Program-made: the position numbers and the translations under genes | The notes under the pieces: generated by a model | Databases searched by the model: none | Seen by the model: the letters and a program-made list of their open reading frames with translations, nothing else | Told to the model about the DNA's origin: nothing | Part shown: piece after piece, positions 26,650-35,202 of the stretch | Layout: each line of letters begins with the position of its first letter | Position numbering within the stretch: the stretch's first letter is position 1 | Source: an uncultured Barnesiella sp. | GTDB lineage: Bacteria; Bacteroidota; Bacteroidia; Bacteroidales; Barnesiellaceae_A | NCBI GenBank assembly: GCA_944321085.1 | Contig: CALUJY010000001.1 | Location: forward strand, 278,671 to 342,670 | Direction of reading: 5' to 3' | DNA: 64,000 nucleotides

Positions 26650-28737
26650 TTATTCTTCTTTATCGTTTGCTTTTTCCTTTTCTATATTTTCTGTCAGATA
26701 GTATTCATACAGTTCTTCTTGTGAGCGGAAGGGGCGTTCCTCGTCGGTCGTCCACGGGAGGTTTTCGCCGCTGCCGTCGACGATGCGGCCTTGCATGTTG
26801 TCGCGCAAGCCATACTCTACGACACGTCGCAAGTCGGCTTTTATCTCCGGCTCATAGATGGGAGCCACCACCTCTACGCGGTTGTCGAGGTTGCGGGTCA
26901 TCCAGTCGGCCGAGCCGATGTAGATGCGTTCGTCGCCGCCGTTGGCAAAGATGAATATGCGCGAATGTTCGAGATACCGGTCTATGATGCCGTTGATGCG
27001 GATGGTTTCGCTCACACCCTTTATTCCGGTAATAAGCGAGCAGTTGCCCCTTACAAGCAGCTCTATGGGTATGCCGTGAGACGAAGCCTCGTAAAGTTTC
27101 TCTATCATGACGGGGTCGGTGATGTGGTTTACCTTCATCATGATATAAGCCGGCTTGCCCATCTCTTTGTTTTTTATCTCCTGATTGATGAGGCGTATGA
27201 ATTTTTGCTTCATCTCGTTGGGCGATACCAGCAGCTCTTTGTAACTTACCGGCATGTAGGGGCGCTCTATGAAGTCGAATACCGCAGCCACGTCACGCAC
27301 GATACTCTTGCGGGCGGTCATGAGCAGGTAGTCGGTATAGGTGCGGGCATTCCCCTCGTGAAAGTTGCCTGTGCTGATGCAGGCGATGTCGCCGCCGGTA
27401 CGCATAGAGATGTGCGTGATTTTAGAGTGGACTTTCAGTCCCTCGACACCGAAGATGACTTGTATCCCCGCATCTTGCATCATTTTAGACCATCCTATGT
27501 TCGATGCCTCGTCAAATCGTGCCAGCAACTCTATCACAACAGTCACTTTCTTGCCGTTGCGGGCGGCATTCACGAGCGCTTTCACCACCTTCGAGTCCTT
27601 GGCAAGGCGGTAGAGCGTGGTTTTTATGCTTTTCACCTCTTTGCTGATGGCGGCTTCTTGCAGCAGGCGGATGTAGGAATCGAAACTGTGGTATGGTACA
27701 TGTATAAAGCGGTCGCGTTCTCTGACGAGTTGCAACAGGCTCACGTCGCCGGTAAACTCCTTTTTGATGATGGGAGCCCATCGCGGAAACTTCAAGTCGT
27801 TGCGGCCGCAGTCGGGGAAGCGCATCAGGTCTTTGTGGTTGTGATAGCGTCCGCCGGCCAGCACGGTATCCAGCTTGTCGAGCTTCATGCGGTTCATCAT
27901 GCGACGCAAAAGCTCTTGTGGCATCGACGAGTCGTAAATCACCCGTAGCGGCTCGCCCCGTTTGCGGCTTTTCACGCCCTTCGATATCTTTTGGAGCAAA
28001 CCGGTGCGCAGGTCGTTGTCTATCTCCATCTCGGCATCTTTGGTAAATTTGAAAGCGTATGCCTCGAAGTCGGTATATCCCAAGCCGGTGAAAACAAACG
28101 GCAGGCAGTAGCGTACCACATCGTCGAGATACATCAGATAGCAGGCCTGGTTGCGGTCTGGCAGCCGTATGAAGCGCCCGCACTCTGTCACGGGGAGCTC
28201 TATGACGGCATATTCATATTTCTTGTTCTGGTTGTGCATCTTTACGGCAAGGTATATGTTTTCGTCGCCTTCGCGCCCCAACCATTTCACTTGCGACAGC
28301 CATACAGGGCTTATCAAGCCGTTGAGCTTGTCGCGATAGTAGGCTTCGATGAAGCTGCGTTGTACACCGTCGAGCTGGGTGTCGTTGATGAGGAATATAT
28401 TTTCGCCTCGCAGCAGCTCGGTCACGTGTGCAATGGTCTCTTCATAGATGGTGGCATAGCGGTTGTTCAGCTTGTTGATTTGCCTGATGATTTTGCGCGC
28501 ATTCTCCTGTTCCTTTTTGGCATTCCGGTCGGCACACTCTATTACCCGGTTCTGCGATGCTACACGCACCCTGAAAAACTCGTCGAGATTGTTCGAGTAG
28601 ATGCCCAGAAACGACAGCCGTTCGAGCAGGGGCACATGCTCTTTCATGGCCTCTTGCAAAATACGTTGGTTGAAATACATCCAACTCACGTCGCGCGGTA
28701 AAAAATGTTTATTTGCCTTTGTCTTAGCCATTGCCAT
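26650..28737 (-). CDS. ppk1: Polyphosphate kinase 1
   Basis: The 695-residue enzyme builds polyphosphate from ATP. It has the N-terminal domain (WMYFNQRILQEA then LLERLSFLGIYSNNLDEFF), a head domain and two phospholipase-D-like C-terminal domains. The phosphorylated histidine is H437 in GLKVHSKITH; the second His is in YLEHSRIFIFANGG. The promoter is the edge of a dispersed repeat (-7 box CATCTTTG, 28755-28762), giving a leader of about 11 bases to this ATG; an ATG two codons downstream (MAKTKANK) is also plausible. Confidence 0.95.
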   Translation of the reverse strand: MAMAKTKANKHFLPRDVSWMYFNQRILQEAMKEHVPLLERLSFLGIYSNNLDEFFRVRVASQNRVIECADRNAKKEQENARKIIRQINKLNNRYATIYEETIAHVTELLRGENIFLINDTQLDGVQRSFIEAYYRDKLNGLISPVWLSQVKWLGREGDENIYLAVKMHNQNKKYEYAVIELPVTECGRFIRLPDRNQACYLMYLDDVVRYCLPFVFTGLGYTDFEAYAFKFTKDAEMEIDNDLRTGLLQKISKGVKSRKRGEPLRVIYDSSMPQELLRRMMNRMKLDKLDTVLAGGRYHNHKDLMRFPDCGRNDLKFPRWAPIIKKEFTGDVSLLQLVRERDRFIHVPYHSFDSYIRLLQEAAISKEVKSIKTTLYRLAKDSKVVKALVNAARNGKKVTVVIELLARFDEASNIGWSKMMQDAGIQVIFGVEGLKVHSKITHISMRTGGDIACISTGNFHEGNARTYTDYLLMTARKSIVRDVAAVFDFIERPYMPVSYKELLVSPNEMKQKFIRLINQEIKNKEMGKPAYIMMKVNHITDPVMIEKLYEASSHGIPIELLVRGNCSLITGIKGVSETIRINGIIDRYLEHSRIFIFANGGDERIYIGSADWMTRNLDNRVEVVAPIYEPEIKADLRRVVEYGLRDNMQGRIVDGSGENLPWTTDEERPFRSQEELYEYYLTENIEKEKANDKEE

Positions 28738-28754
28738 ATGCTTTTACTTTCATC

Positions 28755-28845
28755 CAAAGATGGTGTAAGGCGAGTGCAGAGCCAAGAGGAAACGAAGATT
28801 TCAGTGATGGCTATGCCGAGCCGCCTCTCATCTTATGTAAAGATA
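28755..28845. repeat. Promoter-bearing dispersed repeat, copy C (ppk1 promoter)
   Basis: On the minus strand the edge facing ppk1 has CTTG (28783-28786), 20 bases, CATCTTTG (28755-28762). Inward it continues with GGCGAGTGCAGAGCCAAG, a degenerate inner repeat GAAACGAAGATTTC, then GGCTATGCCGAGCCGCC and a distal CATCTTATGTAAAGATAG end. It has the same order and spacing as the copies at hutU, the flippase gene and the tandem array. Confidence 0.8.
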
Positions 28846-28938
28846 GAGAAAGTTGAGTATAATGCCAAAATATTTATATCCTTTTGCATTACAGAAATTT
28901 TCCCTATCGCATAATTGTTGTTTGTTCTGTGTATGCGT

Positions 28939-29000
28939 TGATGCTTTCCTATACCTTTTCCTTTTGCGAATGCGCATCTTGCATGCATGGGAAAGCATCA
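28939..29000. other. Inverted repeat with inner CTTTTGC/GCAAAAG pairing
   Basis: Perfect 11-bp arms TGATGCTTTCC and GGAAAGCATCA are 40 bases apart in the gap between ppk1 and pheS. A minus-strand -7-like TACTTTTG (29003-29010) abuts the structure without a good -33 element, so a short transcript is possible but weakly supported. Confidence 0.35.
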
Positions 29001-29172
29001 TGCAAAAGTAGTTGCCGGGCATTACAAAACTGTAACATAGACGTAAAAACCATGATACAATTATGCTCGACAATAGCCACTCTGCGGTGCATAAGAGAGC
29101 CTTCTTGCGCGCCGGCTCAACTTTTATAACAATTTCAAGCGGCATTACGCCCTATCGTCTCTATATATTTGC

Positions 29173-29180
29173 TACATTTG
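29173..29180 (+). promoter_or_regulatory. -7 box of pheS
   Basis: TACATTTG lies 26 bases before the chosen ATG. No -33 TTTG is found at the right distance. The predicted transcription start (about 29187) supports the ATG at 29206 over an upstream TTG at 29191. Confidence 0.6.
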
Positions 29181-29205
29181 TAGCGATTTTTTGAATTATC
29201 GCTCT

Positions 29206-30225
29206 ATGCTTCAAGACAAAATAGAAAATCTGAAAAAGGAAATTACGGCTCTTGCAGCCGCCAATAAAGAGGAGTTAGAGGCCATACGCCTCAAATACCT
29301 TTCCAAGAAAGGTATTATACCTCAGCTTTTCAACGATTTCCGTTTGGTGCCGCCCGAAGAGAAGCGCCATATAGGACAGCTCCTTAACGAGCTGAAAGAG
29401 GCTGCAACCGCACACTTCAATACCCTGCGCGATGCTCTCGACAACGGAGCGCAAGATATGGCCGGTATCGACCTCACCCGCACGTCATACCCAGTACGGT
29501 TGGGTACCCGGCACCCGCTGTCGATTGTTCGCAATGAGATATGCGATATTTTTGCCAAGTTGGGATTCTCTATTGCCGAGGGGCCCGAGGTAGAAGACGA
29601 CTGGCATGTCTTCTCTTCACTCAATTTTGCCCCCGACCATCCGGCCCGTGACATGCAAGATACCTTCTTTGTCACCCGCAATCCCGATATTTTGTTGCGT
29701 ACCCACACCTCTTCGGTACAAACCCGTGTCATGGAGCGTACACAACCGCCTATCCGCATTATCTGCCCCGGACGCGTATATCGCAACGAGGCCATATCGG
29801 CACGTGCCCACTGCTTCTTCCATCAGGTAGAGGCTCTGTATGTCGACAAGAACGTGTCGTTTGCCGACTTGAAGCAGGCGTTGCTCTTCTTCGCCAAGGA
29901 GATGTTCGGCGCCGACACCAAGATACGCCTGCGCCCGTCGTATTTCCCCTTCACCGAGCCGAGTGCCGAGATGGATATCTCTTGCAACCTCTGCGGCGGC
30001 AAGGGGTGCAGTTTCTGCAAGCACACCGGATGGGTTGAGATATTGGGCTGCGGTATGGTTGACCCCAACGTTCTCGATGCCTGCGGTATAGACAGCAGCA
30101 TATACAGCGGGTATGCCCTCGGTATGGGTATCGAGCGTATCACCAACCTCAAATACAGAGTGAAGGACCTTCGCCTCTTCTCGGAGAACGATGTGCGTTT
30201 CTTGGAAGAGTTCGAGTCGGTATAA
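29206..30225 (+). CDS. pheS: Phenylalanine--tRNA ligase alpha subunit
   Basis: The 339-residue catalytic subunit charges tRNA-Phe. It has the N-terminal coiled coil (1-85), the class II motif 2 region RTHTSSVQTRVME then PGRVYRNEAISARAHCFFHQ, and motif 3 ALGMGIERITNL. A four-Cys knuckle, CNLCGGKGCSFC, inserted before motif 3, is found in many bacterial PheS. pheT is not adjacent; the next gene is nth, 84 bases away and beyond a hairpin, so the beta subunit must be encoded elsewhere. Confidence 0.95.
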   Translation: MLQDKIENLKKEITALAAANKEELEAIRLKYLSKKGIIPQLFNDFRLVPPEEKRHIGQLLNELKEAATAHFNTLRDALDNGAQDMAGIDLTRTSYPVRLGTRHPLSIVRNEICDIFAKLGFSIAEGPEVEDDWHVFSSLNFAPDHPARDMQDTFFVTRNPDILLRTHTSSVQTRVMERTQPPIRIICPGRVYRNEAISARAHCFFHQVEALYVDKNVSFADLKQALLFFAKEMFGADTKIRLRPSYFPFTEPSAEMDISCNLCGGKGCSFCKHTGWVEILGCGMVDPNVLDACGIDSSIYSGYALGMGIERITNLKYRVKDLRLFSENDVRFLEEFESV

Positions 30226-30252
30226 TACATATTAATTATATTCACCATCTCT

Positions 30253-30279
30253 CCGGCGGGCGGTCATACCGCCCGCCGG
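30253..30279. terminator. GC-rich hairpin between pheS and nth
   Basis: Arms CCGGCGGGCGGT and ACCGCCCGCCGG around a 3-base loop are followed by TTCTATTTTCC. It probably ends most pheS transcripts; nth has no clear promoter after it, so partial read-through is likely. Confidence 0.65.
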
Positions 30280-30309
30280 TTCTATTTTCCCACATATAAG
30301 ACAATACTC

Positions 30310-30993
30310 ATGACTACTGCCGAACGTTATCGCCGCGTCATACAATGGTTCTCGCAGCACATGCCTGTGGCAGAAACAGAGTTGCACTACGAGACACCCT
30401 ATCAGTTGCTGGTTGCCGTCATACTCTCGGCGCAATGTACCGACAAGCGCGTCAATCTTGTCACGCCGGCACTCTTCGAGGCATATCCTACGGTGTATGA
30501 CATGGCCTCGGCTTCGTCCGACGATATCTACCCCTTCGTAAAAAGCGTCTCCTATCCCAATAACAAGGCGCGTCACCTTGCCGGCATGGCGCGCATGGTG
30601 GTGGAGGAGTTCGGCGGCGAGATACCCTCCGATGTCGACCTCTTGCAGCGGTTGCCCGGGGTAGGACGCAAGACGGCCAACGTCATGGCATCGGTTGTGT
30701 GGGGGAAGGCGGCCATGGCCGTCGATACGCACGTGTTTCGTGTCTCCAACCGCATAGGTCTCACGCGTAACTCGCGCACACCCTTAGAGACCGAGCGTAC
30801 TCTTGTAAAGCATATTCCCGAGGAGCTTATTCCCAAAGCCCATCATTGGCTCATCCTTCACGGCCGGTATGTATGTACGGCCCGCCGTCCCCATTGCATG
30901 GAGTGCGGTTTGCGCGACTGTTGCGCCTATTACAAGCGCAATACCCGGAAAAACAGCCGTACGGAAAATGACGATGAGGCCACGGCCGATTGA
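30310..30993 (+). CDS. nth: Endonuclease III
   Basis: The 227-residue DNA glycosylase/AP lyase removes oxidised pyrimidines. The helix-hairpin-helix and catalytic Lys121 are in LPGVGRKTANV, the catalytic Asp139 in AVDTHVFRV, and the 4Fe-4S ligands follow C-x6-C-x2-C-x5-C (CTARRPHCMECGLRDCC). Length is normal, with a short charged C-terminal tail. It is convergent with the following sigma gene. Confidence 0.95.
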   Translation: MTTAERYRRVIQWFSQHMPVAETELHYETPYQLLVAVILSAQCTDKRVNLVTPALFEAYPTVYDMASASSDDIYPFVKSVSYPNNKARHLAGMARMVVEEFGGEIPSDVDLLQRLPGVGRKTANVMASVVWGKAAMAVDTHVFRVSNRIGLTRNSRTPLETERTLVKHIPEELIPKAHHWLILHGRYVCTARRPHCMECGLRDCCAYYKRNTRKNSRTENDDEATAD

Positions 30994-31076
30994 TTCATCG
31001 GCAGCGATGCGGCGCGTCGGTTGGGAGCTCAGTCGTTGCCTGTTGCAGCGGCAGAGACCAAGCGGTGTGGTGTTTT

Positions 31077-31586
31077 TTATTTCAGCATGACTCTGATATA
31101 GATTTTCAGGCGGAAAATGGAGCTCTTTACCGTGCCGAGTTTCATATCCAGCTCCTCGGCAATCTCGGCATACGAGTAACCTTGCAACCATCGCGTCATG
31201 AGGATGCGTTCCCTCTCGCAACTGATGGATGCGATAGCCTGTGCAATCTCGTTGATGGAGTATATTTCATCGGGCGCAGGCGCCAGGTCTTTGATGGGAA
31301 AGTCCGACAGTTCGGCATCTGTGGCGAGTTTCGAACACCTTTTCCGTTCGTTCTGGAAGATATGGTACATGATTGTATATATCCATGAGCCGATACTCCC
31401 CCTCTCTTTATAGAGCGCGGCATTGGAAAGCGCACGGCAAGCCGTTTCCTGGCATAAATCCTTGGCATCGGCGATATTGTACCTCGTCAGCCGTTTTGCA
31501 AAGCTATACAGCTCCTGCTCATGCTCGACAAGGTATCTGCCAATAGCATCCCGCAACGCCTCGTTGCAACTCTTTTCGGCTACCAT
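31077..31586 (-). CDS. ECF-type RNA polymerase sigma factor
   Basis: The 169-residue protein has region 2 (YSFAKRLTRYNIADAKDLCQ then RGSIGSWIYTIMYHIFQNER) and region 4 (ISCERERILMTRWLQGYSYA then EIAEELDMKLGTVKSSIFRL). Bacteroidales ECF factors are often paired with an anti-sigma gene, but neither neighbour looks like one here: nth is convergent and the upstream 411 bases hold no gene. The target is unknown. Confidence 0.9.
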   Translation of the reverse strand: MVAEKSCNEALRDAIGRYLVEHEQELYSFAKRLTRYNIADAKDLCQETACRALSNAALYKERGSIGSWIYTIMYHIFQNERKRCSKLATDAELSDFPIKDLAPAPDEIYSINEIAQAIASISCERERILMTRWLQGYSYAEIAEELDMKLGTVKSSIFRLKIYIRVMLK

Positions 31587-31997
31587 GATAAAACTAAGAT
31601 AATAGTGTGTTTAAGCTGTTTGTTGGCATTCAAGAGCTAATATAAATAAAAAAAAGAAGTTTTAATAATTTCCGTCGGAGGACGAAGCGGGTTTGGGGAA
31701 ACTTGCGGCAATACATCGCAGTGATATTTCGGTTTATACAAAATCTGCTTGCCTGCATTTTGCCATAGGGCAAACATCCCCGGGCGGATGCTGGTAAAAC
31801 AGATCCGAAACAAGGAAAAACAACAAAAGATAAAATCTGTATAAAAATATTAACACATCTTTCTTCGGCTCCCCATACAAGATGCGGCCGGTGGCGATTG
31901 TCTGATTTTCATAGTGCGCGACCGCCTCGCCGGAGAGGGCTTCCGGTAACGATATGAGGGTTGCTGGTGTGTGGGGAGGGCAACGGTTGGCAGCCTC
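31587..31997. other. Intergenic region without recognisable gene
   Basis: The 411 bases between the sigma gene and the glycosyltransferase gene are AT-rich in the first half and GC-richer after 31860. I see no gene, strong hairpin or consensus promoter. Confidence 0.6.
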
Positions 31998-32963
31998 TTA
32001 TTTCTCTACTTTCTCCTCATCCTCCTCATACTCTTCGTCGCTCTCTTTGAGATACTTGTAGAATTTCCTTGCGACTCTTCCCAAGGCATTGTAGCGCATG
32101 CCGTGGTCGGTGAGAGCATAGCCGTACATGCGTTCTATCTCGGCGTCTTCGGCAACGGGTATACCACCTATTTTTACGTGATGGTTGCTGTATGGACGGT
32201 CGAACTCGTACCACCCGAAAAGACGGCTGTTTTGCAGGCCTGTGAAGTGTGCTCCTGACGAAAGACCTATGTTGCGTACCAACGTGTGAGTAGGGTGCAG
32301 GGCGAGGCCGCCGTGGCGATATACTGCGATATTCCAGCAAATGTCCCACGGTACGGGATGGCGGTCAAGCATCTTCAAGCAGTCGAAACGTCCGTCGTAG
32401 GTGATGCGGGCTATGTCGGTGTCGGTAAGTCCGGCGAGAGCCTCTTCGCGACTGCCATAGTGGACGAATTTTTCCCAGCGGTCGCGCCATGTAGCCCAAG
32501 CTCCGCTGCTTGTCACATGGGGCGAAAAGTAAGTGTCGCCTTTTTCGGGAATGTCTAAGTTGGTAAATCCGGCCACGTGCATCACACGCTTGTCGTTGCG
32601 GTAGTAGTCGAGGGCGTCGTTCATGTAGGTCAGGTAGTAGGGCGAGCTGACGATGTCGTCCTCCATGACGATAATGCGGTCGTGAGTTTTCAGTACTTGG
32701 TTTATGCCCTCTATTACGTTTCGTTCCAAATAGTAGTTGCAGGGGCGTTCTATGACGGATACCGACCTGAATCCTGTCACCTTGTGCAACAATTTCCGTA
32801 CCTTGTTTACGGCACGCCACGATGCTTCGTCGCGTCCGCCGTCGGAGAAGAAATATACGTCGGTCTCTTGGGCCAGAAGGTTGCGTTGCAAGTGTTTGAT
32901 GGTGCGTGCCGTGTGGTCGGCGCGATTATAGACGAATATGGCAACGGGTGCTGTTGTTCTCAT
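31998..32963 (-). CDS. GT-A fold glycosyltransferase (family 2-like)
   Basis: The 321-residue cytoplasmic protein starts with APVAIFVYNRADHTARTIKH, a nucleotide-sugar binding strand typical of GT2-like enzymes, and has the metal-binding DRIIVMEDDIVSSPYY (DxD-like) near residue 100. It is the last gene of a four-gene polysaccharide module, overlapping the preceding gene by four bases. The C-terminal tail is very acidic (SDEEYEEDEEKVEK). The sugar donor and acceptor cannot be read. Confidence 0.82.
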   Translation of the reverse strand: MRTTAPVAIFVYNRADHTARTIKHLQRNLLAQETDVYFFSDGGRDEASWRAVNKVRKLLHKVTGFRSVSVIERPCNYYLERNVIEGINQVLKTHDRIIVMEDDIVSSPYYLTYMNDALDYYRNDKRVMHVAGFTNLDIPEKGDTYFSPHVTSSGAWATWRDRWEKFVHYGSREEALAGLTDTDIARITYDGRFDCLKMLDRHPVPWDICWNIAVYRHGGLALHPTHTLVRNIGLSSGAHFTGLQNSRLFGWYEFDRPYSNHHVKIGGIPVAEDAEIERMYGYALTDHGMRYNALGRVARKFYKYLKESDEEYEEDEEKVEK

Positions 32964-34033
32964 CGTGGTAATGTATTAAGTAAGAATTGTTCCGATTTTT
33001 CTCGTTCCTCTGCCAGCCGCTGCCATACGGTTGTGTAGTCTATGGTCGGGGCGGCAAACTGTTTGTAGTCCTTGTATGAGGCAATGTCAGTGATATACCG
33101 TTGCTCGGTGCCGGTCATTGCCAGCAGCGAGCGGATGCGCGATGTACCGCCGGCGGTGTTGCCGACAACGTAGAACGGCTTGCCGTAGAGCAGGGCGAAA
33201 CATACGCCGTGAAAGGAGTCGGTCACTACCGCTTCGGCATCGGCAAAGGCCCGTACCCAGCTTTCTACCGGCGGATAAAAGGCAAAAGCGAATTTCGAGA
33301 CCCGCAGCGTGCGTTCGGCATTGACGGTAAAGGCTCGTTTCCCGGCACGGGCAGCAGCCTGTTGCAGATGTGCTGTTTCGCTGCTTCGGTCGCCGAGGAA
33401 GAAGTAGAAGAGTTCGCCCTGCGATGGCCGGGCTTGCCGGGCTATCGGGTCGAAGGCTTCGCGACCGGCCAGCAGCGTAGGGTCGAGTACCCGGCATGCC
33501 TCTGCATTCCAATGCCGACGGCATATCTCTATCCCCTCGTCTTCACGTACCGATATGGCGTAAAACCGTTTTACAAGCCGTTGCAAATCGGCTTGCAGGG
33601 TTGTGTCGCACGGTTCCAGGTCGTCGGTCCCGAAAGAGGCCGCATAGGCGATGCGCCGTACCGCATCGGGGACGAAATCGAGGAAATAGTGCCGCTCTAC
33701 GCCTTGTATCATGGAGAGCCGCCACACTTGGTCGCTCCCTGCGATGACGGCGGCGCACTCATCGGCGGCGGCTCGCAGCTTGGCATCGTCGGTAAGACGG
33801 GGCGTGCGGTGCATGTATTGTCGGGCAAAAGCGGTGAAGTGACGATAGAGTATGTTGCGCTCTATCCATTGGTGGCAGGCCGAGGCCGCGGTGGCGCGTC
33901 GCCGGCAATCTATCACAATCGGGTCGTACCCCTTGCTTCGCAGGAAGTATTGCAGGGCATACGATTGCAGTGCGCCGCCATAGTTGCAACGCACCGGCAT
34001 GGTGACTATACCTATTCTTTTTTTCTCCTCCAT
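32960..34033 (-). CDS. Polysaccharide pyruvyl transferase family protein
   Basis: The 357-residue protein starts with KKRIGIVTMPVRCNYGGALQ, the N-terminal signature of the family (CsaB-like, GT-B-like fold), and has VIAGSDQVWR and AVVTDSFHGVCFALLYGKPF, the two most conserved segments. These enzymes add pyruvate ketals to surface sugars using phosphoenolpyruvate. The frame is open far upstream through the previous gene in another phase; the start at 34033 is set by the family N-terminus and overlaps the upstream gene by 22 bases. Confidence 0.88.
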   Translation of the reverse strand: MEEKKRIGIVTMPVRCNYGGALQSYALQYFLRSKGYDPIVIDCRRRATAASACHQWIERNILYRHFTAFARQYMHRTPRLTDDAKLRAAADECAAVIAGSDQVWRLSMIQGVERHYFLDFVPDAVRRIAYAASFGTDDLEPCDTTLQADLQRLVKRFYAISVREDEGIEICRRHWNAEACRVLDPTLLAGREAFDPIARQARPSQGELFYFFLGDRSSETAHLQQAAARAGKRAFTVNAERTLRVSKFAFAFYPPVESWVRAFADAEAVVTDSFHGVCFALLYGKPFYVVGNTAGGTSRIRSLLAMTGTEQRYITDIASYKDYKQFAAPTIDYTTVWQRLAEEREKSEQFLLNTLPR

Positions 34034-35202
34034 CGGTTTGTAAATCCTTTGATGCCCAACGCTCTCAGAGCCGGTGTAAGCAGTTGTTCTATCCGTTTCG
34101 GCAGGCTTATGGGTGCGGCCGATGCTACGCAGCGGTCTACCGTATGGCCGGCGAGGAAGAGTTCGAAGAAGCGGGCTCTCCCTTTCGGTTCGGTTACCGA
34201 TTGTGTGATGCAGGGATTGTGTGCCAGCATCTTCCCGGCCTCGATAGCCTCTATATGGCACTCCTTCATCTCCGTTACCGCAGCGCGGCCCTTTTCGGTA
34301 TGAGGTATTACAAAGCTCACGCCGCGGTCGTCGCGATAGCAGGCATTGGAGCTCTCCTCCTCTACGCCCCATGCGTCGGCCAGGGTTACATCGGCATAAC
34401 TCCCCGCAGCTTTTACGCGGCAGCGGTAGCACGACGGACGCAGGAAAAGGTTGTTGCCATAGCCTCGCAGATAGGCGGTCTGGCGCATGGTGTATTTGCG
34501 GTGCGTTGTTGTTACGGCAAACGAATAGTGCTTCCATCCTGTCGACTTGTCGCGAAAACTTATGGCGGTTATTTCGCTGCGGTCGATGTGCTTCGTGTCG
34601 CACAACTCCGATAGCGATTGTTGCCATACACGTCTCGAAGCCACGCCGTGGCAAGCCGTTTCTATCAGGAGCAATTCACGGTATGGTTTGCCCAGGTAAC
34701 GCCGCAATCCTGCCACTTGGCAGGGTGTGCCGCTGAATACGACACGTCGCCCTGCTTGAAGCCGCTCCTTGATGCGGCGGAAACTCTCATCCAGACAGCT
34801 CTCGACATATTTCGAGCCGCGCAGGGCGGCCAGCTCTTCCGCATGGCGCACCTCTATGTGGCGTATATGGCAAGCCCGGTCGGTTGCCGCTCCCCATACG
34901 CTCCCGCCCTCGCTGATGGCGGCCCGTGCCAAGATAGAGAAAGCTCCGCCCGACGACGACGCCTCGCGCTCGCCGGCGTTGTCGTTTATCACGAGGAATC
35001 CCTCCTTGCCGCGGGGATGGATTTCGGTGGCAAGGAACGGGCATACGCGTTCGCACAATCCGCAACCGGTACAGCGTGCAGCGTCGGCCTCGGGATAGGC
35101 AAAGCCTTCGGTATCCTCTCTCATGACGATGCAGGAGATGGGGCAAGCCGCAGCGCATGCGCCGCATCCGCAACAGCGCGATTTGTCATCAATTTTTATC
35201 AT
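34012..35202 (-). CDS. Coenzyme F420 hydrogenase/dehydrogenase beta-subunit-like ferredoxin protein
   Basis: The 396-residue protein has two N-terminal 4Fe-4S motifs: C10, C13, C16, C20 (CCGCGACAAACP) and CTGCGLCERVCP near 43-54, followed by the FrhB/FdhB-like N- and C-terminal domains (SSSGGAFSILARAAI, VVFSGTPCQVAGLRRYL, CYRCRVKAAGSYADVTLAD). In many Bacteroidales this family is encoded in polysaccharide clusters beside pyruvyl transferases, where its redox role is unknown. It lies between the flippase (14-base overlap) and pyruvyl transferase genes. Confidence 0.88.
   Translation of the reverse strand: MIKIDDKSRCCGCGACAAACPISCIVMREDTEGFAYPEADAARCTGCGLCERVCPFLATEIHPRGKEGFLVINDNAGEREASSSGGAFSILARAAISEGGSVWGAATDRACHIRHIEVRHAEELAALRGSKYVESCLDESFRRIKERLQAGRRVVFSGTPCQVAGLRRYLGKPYRELLLIETACHGVASRRVWQQSLSELCDTKHIDRSEITAISFRDKSTGWKHYSFAVTTTHRKYTMRQTAYLRGYGNNLFLRPSCYRCRVKAAGSYADVTLADAWGVEEESSNACYRDDRGVSFVIPHTEKGRAAVTEMKECHIEAIEAGKMLAHNPCITQSVTEPKGRARFFELFLAGHTVDRCVASAAPISLPKRIEQLLTPALRALGIKGFTNRWRRKKE

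Noticed and set aside
34034-34654. Long N-terminal extension of the pyruvyl transferase frame
   Set aside because: The extension lies inside the ferredoxin-like gene in another phase; the family N-terminus begins at 34033.
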